64,000 nt of DNA from Nonlabens dokdonensis DSW-6 (GTDB lineage: Bacteria; Bacteroidota; Bacteroidia; Flavobacteriales; Flavobacteriaceae): contig NC_020156.1 of assembly GCF_000332115.1 (NCBI RefSeq), positions 186,001-250,000 of the forward strand, read 5' to 3'. The position numbers and the translations under genes were made by a program. Positions 46,184 to 54,414 of this stretch are shown piece after piece (the first letter of the stretch is position 1; each line of letters opens with the position of its first letter). The notes under the pieces were generated by a model. The model saw only the letters and a program-made list of their open reading frames with translations. It had not been told where the DNA came from and ran no database searches.

Positions 46184-48592
46184 ATGAATTTAGTGTCAAA
46201 CCGTTTCTACCTTACAACTAATACAGGACTATTGAAAAATTTAATTTTAAGTGTTTTTGCTGTTCTCGCTTTCGCGAAAGCGTACTCACAAAAATCTACC
46301 TTATCAGGAACCATCATCGAGGCAGGAACTGGAGAAACCATGCTCAACGTAAATGTGATCATAGTGGAACTGAAAACAGGTACAATAAGTAATGAATATG
46401 GTTATTATTCCATCACGCTTCCTGACGGAGATTATACGGTGCAATACTCTAGTATAGGTTATGCAACGGTGGAGAAAAAAATATCTCTTACAGAAAATAT
46501 CAAATTAGACATCTCTTTAAAAGAAGAAGGTGAAGAGCTAGAAGCTATTGTTATCAATGCCGATGTAGAGAAGTTGAGCACTAAATCTCCACAAATGAGT
46601 GTCAACGCACTTTCTATAGAAACGATTAAAAAAGTACCTGTAGTTCTAGGTGAAACTGATCTAATAAAAGCGTTAACCTTGCTTCCTGGAGTGAGTAATG
46701 CAGGAGAAGGATCGGCTGGATTTAATGTACGTGGTGGCGCAGCAGATCAAAATCTGGTGCTTCTTGATGAAGCTACACTTTATGGGAGCGATCACTTGTT
46801 TGGGTTCTTTTCTGTATTTAATCCAGATGCGATCAAAGATTTAAAACTTTATAAAGGTGGAATTCCTGCAAGATACGGTGGTCGTGTTTCTAGTGTTCTA
46901 GATATCTATCAACGTGATGGAAATAAAAAACAATTCAGTGGTACAGGAGGAATAGGAATTGTGGCGAGTCGACTTCTCTTTGAAGGTCCTATCATTAAAG
47001 ATAAAGCGTCTTTTCTAGTAGGTGGACGTAGTAGTTATGCGCATTTATTTCTGCCATTATTTGACATTGAAAACGAAGCTTATTTCTACGATTTAAACGC
47101 AAAATTAAGCTTTAATCTAGATGATAATAATAGGCTGTATTTATCTAGTTACTTTGGTAGAGATGTTTTTAATGTGAATAATCTTTTTGCTAACACCTTC
47201 GGAAACAGTTTTGTAAACGTAAGGTGGAATCATTTATTTAATGAAAAATGGTTTTCTAATGCTTCTCTTATTTTTAGCGATTATAATTATGGACTGGAAT
47301 TGAACTTTGTGGAATTTACCTTTGACAGTGGAATCACAAACTTAAACGCCAAATATGATTTGACTCATTTTGTAAATGATAAGGTAAAAATGAAATATGG
47401 TCTCAACTCTATTTACTATGAGTTTGATCCAGGAAGAATTCAACCTACCAGTCCTACCAGCGGTATAAATGACCGACAATTAATCAAAAAATATGCGTGG
47501 GAAAATGGCATCTATGCCGATGGAGAATTTGCCGTCACCGACGACATCAATATCAATGCAGGATTAAGAATAAGTACTTTTAGTAGATTAGGGCAAGAAA
47601 GCTTGAATATTTACGAGAACAACCAGCCACTTCTTTATAATCAAGACTTAGGCGTTTATGAAAGTGCCGAAGAAATTGACACCTTATCAAGCAGCCGTAG
47701 TGAGACGCTTAAATCATTTGTAAATCTAGAGCCTCGTTTTTCCATTGCTTATTCTCTAGACGATGATACAAGTATCAAAGCAAGCTACCAGCGTATTAAT
47801 CAATACATACACTTGATTTCTAATACTAACGCTCCTACTCCATTTGATCTTTACGCACCCAGCGGCACATTTATAGATCCACAAGTAGGAGATCAAGTTG
47901 CAGCAGGTTTTTTTAAAAATATAGGAGACTACAGTATTGAAACAGAAGCTTTCTATAAAACGGTTCAAAACAGATTGGATTACATAGATGGAGCAGATTT
48001 AATAGCAAACGATGCCGTAGAACAAATTCTGCTAGAAGGTGAAGCGCGAGCCTACGGACTAGAATTATTATTAAGAAAAAATAGAGGAAGATTACAAGGC
48101 TGGATTGCATACACACTTTCTAGAAGTGAACAACGTACGCCAGGAAGAACTGCTCTAGAACCTGGAATTAATAATGGAGAATGGTACAATGCTGCTTGGG
48201 ACAAAACGCACGATCTAACCATTACTACTAATTATGAGTTGAATAAAAAGTGGGATCTAGGAGCTAATTTTACCTTGCAAACAGGACAACCTATTACCTA
48301 TCCTAACGGTCAGTATGAATTTGACGGCTTATTTATTCCAACTTTTGAGGCCCGTAACAGCAGTAGATTGCCTATGGTGCATCGACTAGATTTTTCTGCT
48401 ACGTACACACCTAAGCCAGATAAGAAAAAAGGATGGCAATCCAGTTGGGTATTTAGTTTGTACAACGCTTATAACCGCAGAAACGCCGTAAGCATCACCT
48501 TTGGAGAAAATGAAGATACAGGAAGAAACGAAGCAACGAGACTAGCTATTTTTGGAATAGTACCAGCAGTTACTTATAATTTTAATTTTTAA
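46184..48592 (+). CDS. TonB-dependent outer-membrane receptor with carboxypeptidase-like N-terminal domain
   Basis: 802 residues from ATG 46184 (GTG at 46160 is an alternative). The signal peptide LLKNLILSVFAVLAFAKAYSQ is followed by a CarboxypepD-reg-like domain (STLSGTIIEAGTGETMLNVN, residues 40-125), a plug domain (ETDLIKALTLLPGVSNAG, FNVRGGAADQNLVLLDEA) and a beta barrel ending in a terminal aromatic motif (YNFNF). Takes up an unknown ligand across the outer membrane using TonB. The next gene, 4 bp downstream, is a DUF4249-type lipoprotein, the common partner. Unusually, the AFAKA part of the signal peptide is encoded by the CGCTTTCGCGAAAGCG palindrome. Confidence 0.93.
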   Translation: MNLVSNRFYLTTNTGLLKNLILSVFAVLAFAKAYSQKSTLSGTIIEAGTGETMLNVNVIIVELKTGTISNEYGYYSITLPDGDYTVQYSSIGYATVEKKISLTENIKLDISLKEEGEELEAIVINADVEKLSTKSPQMSVNALSIETIKKVPVVLGETDLIKALTLLPGVSNAGEGSAGFNVRGGAADQNLVLLDEATLYGSDHLFGFFSVFNPDAIKDLKLYKGGIPARYGGRVSSVLDIYQRDGNKKQFSGTGGIGIVASRLLFEGPIIKDKASFLVGGRSSYAHLFLPLFDIENEAYFYDLNAKLSFNLDDNNRLYLSSYFGRDVFNVNNLFANTFGNSFVNVRWNHLFNEKWFSNASLIFSDYNYGLELNFVEFTFDSGITNLNAKYDLTHFVNDKVKMKYGLNSIYYEFDPGRIQPTSPTSGINDRQLIKKYAWENGIYADGEFAVTDDININAGLRISTFSRLGQESLNIYENNQPLLYNQDLGVYESAEEIDTLSSSRSETLKSFVNLEPRFSIAYSLDDDTSIKASYQRINQYIHLISNTNAPTPFDLYAPSGTFIDPQVGDQVAAGFFKNIGDYSIETEAFYKTVQNRLDYIDGADLIANDAVEQILLEGEARAYGLELLLRKNRGRLQGWIAYTLSRSEQRTPGRTALEPGINNGEWYNAAWDKTHDLTITTNYELNKKWDLGANFTLQTGQPITYPNGQYEFDGLFIPTFEARNSSRLPMVHRLDFSATYTPKPDKKKGWQSSWVFSLYNAYNRRNAVSITFGENEDTGRNEATRLAIFGIVPAVTYNFNF

Positions 48593-48595
48593 GAG

Positions 48596-49411
48596 ATGAA
48601 AAGAATTTTTATATACCTAATAGCTCTAATAGCAGTTTCTTCATGTTCTGATGTGATAGAGTTAAATCTTAATAATTCAGATTCCCGATTAGTAATCGAC
48701 GCAGTAATGCAACGCAATGAATCTGGGACTACTTACACAAGAATTCAATTGACAAGATCTGCTGGGTTTTATGATGAAGATTTAGTTTTTGTCAATGATG
48801 CTACCATTACTATAACTGATAGTGAAGGAACTGTTACTCCTATTCCTTTTAGAGCCGATGGAGTTTATGATACCAGCTTTCCTTTTATTAGAATCAATAA
48901 TCCTACTGACGTAAGTTATACGCTCAGCATTAATGATAATGGTGATATTTATACTGCAACTGAAGTATTGCAACAAACTGTTCCCTTAACAGAGGTAGAA
49001 CAAGAAACGATCTCTGGTTTTGGTGATGATATTACTGAAATCACAGCATTTTTCAATGATCCGCCAGAGGAAGGTAATTTTTACTTGTTTGAGTATCTAG
49101 ATGGAGAAAATGACGAAGTAGACATAGGTGATGATGAGTTCACTAATGGTAATCGTTCTCAAACCACTTTCTTCTTAGAAGAGTTAGAAGCTGGAACACC
49201 TACTACCATAACTATAGAAGGAATAGACCAGCGTTGTTATAATTTTTATGAGACTCTACTACAGCAATCTGATGGCGGCGGCGGTGGCCCATTTGCTACA
49301 CAACCTGCTGTTGTACGAGGTAATATCGTAAATATTACAAATACAGATCGTTTCCCTTTTGGTTACTTTAGAATTTCTGAAGTTTTTGAAATAGAATACA
49401 CAGTACAGTAG
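48596..49411 (+). CDS. DUF4249-type outer-membrane lipoprotein
   Basis: 271 residues. Lipoprotein signal MKRIFIYLIALIAVSSCSD with lipobox Cys at 17, then acidic NSDSRLVIDAVMQ and beta-rich sequence with a YTRIQLTRSAGFYD stretch as in DUF4249 proteins. It probably sits at the outer membrane with the TonB receptor encoded 4 bp upstream. A Gly run (SDGGGGGPF) marks a flexible loop. The stop TAG is the first base pairs of a 7-bp tandem repeat array. Confidence 0.85.
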   Translation: MKRIFIYLIALIAVSSCSDVIELNLNNSDSRLVIDAVMQRNESGTTYTRIQLTRSAGFYDEDLVFVNDATITITDSEGTVTPIPFRADGVYDTSFPFIRINNPTDVSYTLSINDNGDIYTATEVLQQTVPLTEVEQETISGFGDDITEITAFFNDPPEEGNFYLFEYLDGENDEVDIGDDEFTNGNRSQTTFFLEELEAGTPTTITIEGIDQRCYNFYETLLQQSDGGGGGPFATQPAVVRGNIVNITNTDRFPFGYFRISEVFEIEYTVQ

Positions 49412-49547
49412 CTAATGGCTAATGGCTAATGGCTAATGGCTAATGGCTAATGGCTAATGGCTAATGGCTAATGGCTAATGGCTAATGGCTAATGGCTAAT
49501 GGCTAATGGCTAATGGCTAATGGCTAATGGCTAATGGCTAATGGCTA
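49411..49547. repeat. 7-bp tandem repeat array (GCTAATG)n
   Basis: About 19.5 uninterrupted perfect copies of GCTAATG, beginning with the last base of the lipoprotein stop codon. Every reading frame soon meets TAA, so it is not coding. A terminator lies directly after it. Confidence 0.97.
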
Positions 49548-49562
49548 AAATAATTTTTGAGC

Positions 49563-49603
49563 AAAAAAAACAGCATTTTCTAAAGAAAAATGCTGTTTTT
49601 TTT
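49563..49603. terminator. Bidirectional rho-independent terminator
   Basis: AAAAAAAACAGCATTTT / GAAAAATGCTGTTTTTTTT forms a long stem with A and T runs at both ends, between the convergent lipoprotein and thioredoxin-like genes. Confidence 0.9.
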
Positions 49604-49620
49604 AGTCTATTTTTTCAAGC

Positions 49621-50130
49621 CTAGAGTTTAAAAATACTTTCGTTCTCTTTCATAAATTTCCAGTGGTATCTAGGATCTTCTCCACTAAAACGTTCTACTC
49701 GATTACGTTCTTTACCTTTAAAATCAAAAGCGATAACTGTAGGAAACTTGACATCCAGCTTATCGGCTATTTTTTTGTTTTCTTTCTTTTCCTTTTCTGG
49801 GATAATATCATCTCTATAAGGATTGTCTAAATAAACAAGATGATACTTATTTGCTGCTTTTTCAAAAGCTGGCGTATTAAAAAAATGTTTTTCTAGTTTT
49901 TTACAAGGTGTGCACCAGTCGCTACCAGAGAAATAAACGAGAATAGGTTTCTTAGATTTTTTTGCTTTTGCTTTTGCCTTTTCAAGGCTCGTCATCCAGT
50001 CTAGTTTTACCTCTTTAACGCTTTCGGTTTTCTTCACTTCTTTTTTTGCCTCAAGACCATCCATACTCATATTTTGAGCGCTAGCACTAAAAGAAATAAG
50101 TAAAACAGTTATAAAGACAAATAGTTTCAT
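49621..50130 (-). CDS. Secreted thioredoxin-like protein
   Basis: 169 residues with a signal peptide (MKLFVFITVLLISFSASAQ, cleavage after ASA-Q). The thioredoxin fold follows, with active site SDWCTPCKKLE near residue 80 (CxxC intact) and a cis-Pro in VKFPTVIAFD. Residues 20-65 are Lys/Glu-rich and probably disordered. Expected to act in the periplasm in thiol-disulfide exchange, or as a thioredoxin_7-type protein. Confidence 0.9.
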   Translation of the reverse strand: MKLFVFITVLLISFSASAQNMSMDGLEAKKEVKKTESVKEVKLDWMTSLEKAKAKAKKSKKPILVYFSGSDWCTPCKKLEKHFFNTPAFEKAANKYHLVYLDNPYRDDIIPEKEKKENKKIADKLDVKFPTVIAFDFKGKERNRVERFSGEDPRYHWKFMKENESIFKL

Positions 50131-50196
50131 GATTCTTAACTTATGAATTCAAATGTATAATATTACTAAAACCTAGACAATTATCTTGCCATACTT

Positions 50197-50823
50197 CTAT
50201 ATATAAGAAACCATTTCTTGTTGAGGTCTACGTACTTTTTTAAGCTCAGACATCATGTCGTCTGCAGCACGATAGCCTACTGGTAAGAGTAATGTGCTTT
50301 TTAATCCTACTTTAGAAAGGCCTAATAACTCGTCTACTTTTTCTGGCACAAAACCTTCCATAGGACAAGAATCAATTTGCTCTTGTGCGCACACTGTAAG
50401 CAAATTACCCAAAATCAAGTAAGCTTGATTTCTTGCCCAAGTCTCTACTTCTTCCACCTCTTTTTTAGAAAAGGTGTCTGTCAAGAAATCTTCAAAAGGT
50501 TTCAATACCTCATCTGGTGTGTTGCGCTGTTTTTTTACTATAGAAAAATAGTCTTTTATATAGTTTTTATCTACAGCGGTCGTACACAATACTAAAACAG
50601 CACTGGCATCCTTAACCTGCAACTGTCCAAAAGAGTGCGCCACCATTTTATCCTTAACATCTTGGTCTTGAACAACTACAAGTCTACATGGTTGTAAACC
50701 GTAAGAAGTCGCTGTTAAATTAAATGCTTGAGCGAGTAATTCTAATTGGCTCACTTCTATTTTCTTGGCTGGATCAAACTTCTTTGTGGCATACCTCCAT
50801 TTTAAACTTTCTATACTATTCAT
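50197..50823 (-). CDS. NAD(P)H-dependent nitroreductase family protein
   Basis: 208 residues. FMN-binding nitroreductase fold of the NfsB kind: RYATKKFDP near residue 10, then TATSYGLQPCRLVVVQD, later WARNQAYLILGNLL and DSCPMEGFVPEKVDELLGL. The usual length and order suggest an oxygen-insensitive NAD(P)H oxidoreductase of nitro compounds or quinones. Single gene; divergent from the thioesterase gene, with a palindrome in the gap. Confidence 0.92.
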   Translation of the reverse strand: MNSIESLKWRYATKKFDPAKKIEVSQLELLAQAFNLTATSYGLQPCRLVVVQDQDVKDKMVAHSFGQLQVKDASAVLVLCTTAVDKNYIKDYFSIVKKQRNTPDEVLKPFEDFLTDTFSKKEVEEVETWARNQAYLILGNLLTVCAQEQIDSCPMEGFVPEKVDELLGLSKVGLKSTLLLPVGYRAADDMMSELKKVRRPQQEMVSYI

Positions 50824-50868
50824 AAGTGTCTTACGTTATATTTGTAACTTTGATTATGAAACTATTTT

Positions 50869-50884
50869 CGCTTTCGCGAAAGCG
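50869..50884. repeat. CGCTTTCGCGAAAGCG palindrome, intergenic copy
   Basis: Perfect 16-bp palindrome between the divergent nitroreductase and thioesterase genes. Other copies in the window: 36907-36920 (14 bp), 39871-39886, 46267-46282, 57557-57572, 62420-62434 (15 bp), and the variant at 42936-42953. None was found in 1-34788. Confidence 0.9.
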
Positions 50885-50955
50885 AGATCATAACCATCAA
50901 AACAAAGGTAACTAACCTCTCAAACCCTATAATAGCTTTGCTATAATTAATATCA

Positions 50956-51342
50956 ATGCAGGATATCAATAAACGAATCACGGATTCTGAAACACGTATT
51001 TTCAAAGCCGTTTTCCCAAATACTACTAATCATTATGATACTCTTTTTGGTGGGACCGCATTGCATCTCATGGACGAAGTAGCTTTTATTTGTGCCACTA
51101 GATTTTCAAGAAAAAAAGTTGTTACCATAAGTACCGATCAAATTGATTTTAAAAAACCGATCCCACAAGGAAGTATTATTGAACTCGTAGGAAAAATTGT
51201 TAACGTAGGAAATACGAGTTGTGTGGTAGGAATAAGTATTTATATGGAAGATATGTATAGTTACACGAGAGAAAAAGTCGTTGAGGGCACATTTACATTT
51301 GTTGCTGTTGATGATAATAAAAAACCAACTCCCATTATCTAA
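50956..51342 (+). CDS. Acyl-CoA thioesterase, hotdog fold
   Basis: 128 residues from ATG 50956. NHYDTLFGGTALHLMDEVAF has the GG-x-LH-MDE pattern of the BFIT/YciA type, where the Asp acts in thioester hydrolysis; QIDFKKPIPQGSIIELVGK is the second core strand pair. Cleaves acyl-CoA in the cytosol; chain length cannot be told. Overlaps the next gene by 1 bp (TAATG). Confidence 0.92.
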   Translation: MQDINKRITDSETRIFKAVFPNTTNHYDTLFGGTALHLMDEVAFICATRFSRKKVVTISTDQIDFKKPIPQGSIIELVGKIVNVGNTSCVVGISIYMEDMYSYTREKVVEGTFTFVAVDDNKKPTPII

Positions 51343-52001
51343 TGCGTAAATTTTTAAACATTCTTGTTTTTGGAGTGCTCATCGTTGTGGTAGGTGTTTT
51401 GATATTGCAAATACACGTTAATAGAACAGCGCGCAATCAAATTTTTACCAATGTAGAAGAACTGGAACCAGCTTACACAGGTATCGTTTTAGGCGCGAGT
51501 GTACGTCCAGACAAAAGCTTATCTCCTATTTTACAAGATCGTGTAGACGCAGCTTTTCTTGCCTATCAAAACAAAAAAATAAAGAAATTTTTATTGAGTG
51601 GTGATCATGGAGAAAAGAATTATGACGAAGTCAACGCAATGAAAAATTACCTAAACAAAAAAGGAGTTCCTGACGAAGACATCTTTTTAGACCATGCAGG
51701 TTTTGATACGTATGATACCATGTTTAGGGCAAGAGATGTTTTTCAAGTTAAAAGCAGTATTGTATTTACTCAAGAATTTCATTTGCCTAGAGCTATTTAT
51801 TTAGGTAAAAATATGGGACTTGATATTCAAGGCTACGTAGCAGATCAACGAGAATATCCTGGTAGCAGTCATTTTGCTAGAAGAGAATGGCTAGCAAATA
51901 TCAAGGCCTGGATGGAACTCAACATAGAAAAATCTCCTACTTATTCTGGACCAGTGATACCTATAACAGGCGACAGCAAGGTGTCTCACGATAAAAATTA
52001 A
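51342..52001 (+). CDS. SanA/YdcF-like (DUF218) membrane protein
   Basis: 219 residues. One N-terminal transmembrane helix (ILVFGVLIVVVGVLILQI), then an extracytoplasmic DUF218 domain: TGIVLGASVRPDKSLSPILQ, FLLSGDHGEKNYDEVNAM, FLDHAGFDTYDTMFRARDVF, then FTQEFHLPRAIYLGKNMG. This is the SanA pattern; related proteins affect envelope barrier functions. Cotranscribed with the thioesterase by the 1-bp overlap, but I see no functional link. Confidence 0.88.
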   Translation: MRKFLNILVFGVLIVVVGVLILQIHVNRTARNQIFTNVEELEPAYTGIVLGASVRPDKSLSPILQDRVDAAFLAYQNKKIKKFLLSGDHGEKNYDEVNAMKNYLNKKGVPDEDIFLDHAGFDTYDTMFRARDVFQVKSSIVFTQEFHLPRAIYLGKNMGLDIQGYVADQREYPGSSHFARREWLANIKAWMELNIEKSPTYSGPVIPITGDSKVSHDKN

Positions 52002-52183
52002 TAAAAAATACTTATATTCTTTTAGGTATTAAGAAATTCAAAATTTTGTCGTACCATTCCTTGAAAAGTGAACCAAAGTACATAAAACACTTAAAAAAGT
52101 ACTAATTCTTTGCTCTTTGGCGGTTAAAATGTGTTAATCACCCTTAGAAAGCTCTTTTTATTTTTAACTTGAAAATAAAAATT

Positions 52184-52333
52184 ATGAGCACAACCAAACC
52201 AAACCCTGAAAAAACAAGTAAAAAAGAGCAGGCTATCAATTTAGAAGCTACACATGGGAAAGATATTAATCACCAAGTAAAAGATAAAAAAGAGCACCAC
52301 CAGCCTAGAGATGCTACACAAGATCAATCATAA
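52184..52333 (+). CDS. Small hydrophilic protein
   Basis: 49 residues, ATG 52184-52186 to TAA 52331-52333, rich in Lys, His, Gln and Asp, with no hydrophobic segment (begins MSTTKPNPEKTSKKEQAIN). It has its own perfect terminator directly downstream, which supports a real gene. Function unknown; the composition is like small stress-associated disordered proteins. Confidence 0.55.
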   Translation: MSTTKPNPEKTSKKEQAINLEATHGKDINHQVKDKKEHHQPRDATQDQS

Positions 52334-52360
52334 AACTGGCTAACAATTTTACGATACTAA

Positions 52361-52389
52361 AATCTACAATTGAATTGTAGATTTTTTTT
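52361..52389 (+). terminator. Rho-independent terminator
   Basis: AATCTACAATT-G-AATTGTAGATT is a perfect stem followed by a run of T, 28 bp after the 49-aa gene stop. Confidence 0.85.
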
Positions 52390-52420
52390 ACAATAGACTT
52401 TAATTTTAAAAGAATAACTG

Positions 52421-52428
52421 TATATTTG
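52421..52428 (+). promoter_or_regulatory. -7 element of tRNA-Ser promoter
   Basis: TATATTTG matches TAnnTTTG and lies 38 bp before the tRNA 5' end. No clean TTG is seen at the -33 position (TTT at 52399). Confidence 0.5.
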
Positions 52429-52466
52429 CAACCGCTTAAACAAAAAGTGTTTTGTTTAATTTTTAA

Positions 52467-52551
52467 GGAGAAGTGGCAGAGTGGTCGAATGCACTGGTCT
52501 TGAAAACCAGCGAGGGTCACACCTCCAGGGGTTCGAATCCCTTCTTCTCCG
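52467..52551 (+). tRNA. tRNA-Ser (anticodon TGA)
   Basis: 85 nt with acceptor GGAGAAG/CTTCTCC and discriminator G. Anticodon stem CTGGT/ACCAG with loop CTTGAAA (anticodon TGA), the long variable arm typical of serine tRNA, T loop TTCGAAT. A terminator follows. Confidence 0.95.
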
Positions 52552-52557
52552 CTTTAC

Positions 52558-52595
52558 AAATCCCGATTTCTACAAGAGATCGGGATTTTTGTTTT
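52558..52595 (+). terminator. Rho-independent terminator of tRNA-Ser
   Basis: AAATCCCGAT pairs with ATCGGGATTT and is followed by a T-rich tail. The remaining gap to 52909 is AT-rich; the only element I see is the inverted repeat TCAAA-ATA-TTTGA at 52734-52746. Confidence 0.85.
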
Positions 52596-52908
52596 ATCGA
52601 ATTCTATTCCGTTAGTTTTTATATTACCTTAAAATCAGTAAGCTGTTACTTAAATCTGACGTTTTAAGTCTATTTTACTTAAAAATAGGATTTTACGAAT
52701 ACGATTTCGTTTCTTAAAAGTCAAAAATACTGCTCAAAATATTTGACGTTTTAATGATAAATTGATGGTAAAACCTACTTTAAATTACTAGATTCTAAAT
52801 GAAAATGGATAATAGATATAGAATCCTTAATTATTATAAAAATATTTGATTTTTAGACGGTTAGCTTCCTAAATTTAATATTTTTAAAGCAGAATTAAAA
52901 ACAAGATT

Positions 52909-53208
52909 ATGGCTATTAAAAAACAATTTTTAAAAAGCAAACCAGTTTGTAAAGTGACCTTCACGTTACCTATGGAAGAGGCAAAAAATGCTGCCGTTAT
53001 AGGAAGTTTTAACGAATGGGATCAAAAAGCAACTCCATTAAAAAAATTAAAAAATGGTACGTTTAAAACAACTGTTGATTTAGAAACTTCAAATTCTTAT
53101 GAATTTAGATATGTTGTAGATGGTACCACATATTTAAATGAAGAACAAGCCGACTCCTATGCATGGAACGATTATGCTGGAGCTGAGAATAGTGTTTTAT
53201 CCCTATAG
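52909..53208 (+). CDS. Stand-alone CBM48 / isoamylase N-terminal-like domain protein
   Basis: 99 residues. VIGSFNEWDQKATPLKKLKNG and SYEFRYVVDGTTYLNEEQAD are the glycogen-binding CBM48/AMPK-beta signature, covering nearly the whole protein; no catalytic domain is attached. It probably binds alpha-glucan (glycogen or starch-like) in the cytosol. A good terminator follows. Neighbours (tRNA, universal stress protein) give no pathway. Confidence 0.85.
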   Translation: MAIKKQFLKSKPVCKVTFTLPMEEAKNAAVIGSFNEWDQKATPLKKLKNGTFKTTVDLETSNSYEFRYVVDGTTYLNEEQADSYAWNDYAGAENSVLSL

Positions 53209-53283
53209 TTTTTCTATTCTTTTATACTAATTCGATTACCAATAGATTTACGTTCAAAATGTAAATTGACCTATTCAAAATTC

Positions 53284-53320
53284 AAAGCCACTTCTTTTAA
53301 TATAGACTTGGCTTTTTTTT
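53284..53320 (+). terminator. Rho-independent terminator
   Basis: AAAGCCA pairs with TGGCTTT, followed by eight T, about 75 bp after the CBM48 gene. Confidence 0.7.
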
Positions 53321-53356
53321 ATGATTCAATTTTAAAGAGAAGGATACTTATTGAAG

Positions 53357-53368
53357 TGATAAAAATCA
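53357..53368 (+). promoter_or_regulatory. Fnr-like operator upstream of universal stress protein
   Basis: TGATAAAAATCA (TGAT-N4-ATCA), centre 53362.5. TACTTTTG, a TAnnTTTG match at 53392-53399, is 33 bp further on by centre, the same distance as at the two other sites (56524 and 59513). This would place the site near -41 of the start of transcription, a class II activator position. Confidence 0.6.
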
Positions 53369-53427
53369 TCTTTTAGTAGCTGCTATCTCCTTACTTTTGG
53401 CTATATTATAAATTAAAAACCATACAG

Positions 53428-54246
53428 ATGAAAAATATTATTGTACCAGTAGACTTCTCAAATCACTCAGAATATGCTCTCGAGACCGCTGCTATAATTG
53501 CTAAAAAACATGATGCTACGTTGCACGTGCTTCATATGTTAGAGTTGTCAGAATCTCTAATATCTCACTCTAGCAATGACAATACAAACGAAATGATGTT
53601 TTTACTAGCTCTAAGCAGAAAGAAATTTGAACCTTTTCTAGAAAAGGAATATTTAAAAGGAGTAAAAGTAGAAGCAGTCATTAAGCACCATAAAGTATAT
53701 AAAGAAGTAGATGTTCTAGCCAAAAAAATAAATGCTGACCTCATCGTAATGGGATCTCACGGATTAATGGCTCATCAGGGTATTTTTGCTGGGTCAAATG
53801 CAGAAAAAATGGTAAGAAACAGTACTACTCCAGTATTAACGATTAAGTCTGCTCCTAAGAACTTTAACCTAGAAAAAGTCATTATGGCTACAGACTTATC
53901 TGTTGAAAGCGTTCCTGCTTATCAAAAAGCCTTAGGACTATTTGAAACATTAGGAAGCTCAGTAAACCTCGTGTTTGTCAATAGACCACATGCTAGTTTC
54001 ATAAGCTCTCAAGAATTTAAAGAATTGACTCAAAAATTTGAAAAAGCAGGTGGAACAAATCAAGTTTCCTTTATCGCTGGTTATACTATTGAAGATGGAT
54101 TAATGCAATTTGCAGAAGAGTTACAAGCAGATGGAATTGCTATCAGTACGCATGGTAGAAAAGGACTTTCTCATTTCTTTAAAGGAAGTATATCAGAAGA
54201 TCTAGCAAACCACTCTCCTCTTCCTGTAATGAGTTTTAAAATATAA
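53428..54246 (+). CDS. Universal stress protein, two UspA domains
   Basis: 272 residues. First domain from KNIIVPVDFSNHSEYALETA with the nucleotide-loop pattern VMGSHGLMAHQGIFAGSNAEKMVRN near 108-133. Second domain from KVIMATDLSVESVPAY, ending in ISTHGRKGLSHFFKGSISEDLANHS, with GxxG-type loops suitable for ATP. Such tandem Usp proteins respond to starvation or oxygen limitation. An Fnr-like palindrome upstream supports low-oxygen control. A 9-bp stem terminator follows. Confidence 0.93.
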   Translation: MKNIIVPVDFSNHSEYALETAAIIAKKHDATLHVLHMLELSESLISHSSNDNTNEMMFLLALSRKKFEPFLEKEYLKGVKVEAVIKHHKVYKEVDVLAKKINADLIVMGSHGLMAHQGIFAGSNAEKMVRNSTTPVLTIKSAPKNFNLEKVIMATDLSVESVPAYQKALGLFETLGSSVNLVFVNRPHASFISSQEFKELTQKFEKAGGTNQVSFIAGYTIEDGLMQFAEELQADGIAISTHGRKGLSHFFKGSISEDLANHSPLPVMSFKI

Positions 54247-54266
54247 TAGGATTTTGAGATATTAGT

Positions 54267-54305
54267 AAGAAGTAGCTAAAAGATATCTTGAACTACTTCT
54301 TTTTC
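54267..54305 (+). terminator. Rho-independent terminator
   Basis: AAGAAGTAG and CTACTTCTT form a perfect 9-bp stem followed by T residues, 20 bp after the universal stress protein stop. Confidence 0.8.
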
Positions 54306-54414
54306 TAAATCAAACTAAGTTAGAATGTTATCAAGTTTATCCTTTTGAATCTTGGATTTTAATAATTAAATGTAATAAAATCTAATACTATCTATTAATT
54401 AAACAAAGACTCGA

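Noticed and set aside
49411..49547. Possible CRISPR array
   Set aside because: Copies are 7 bp and contiguous with no spacers, and no cas genes are near.
52473..52667. 64-residue ORF starting MAEWSNALVLKTSEGHTSRG
   Set aside because: It is the forward reading of tRNA-Ser and its terminator, not a protein gene.
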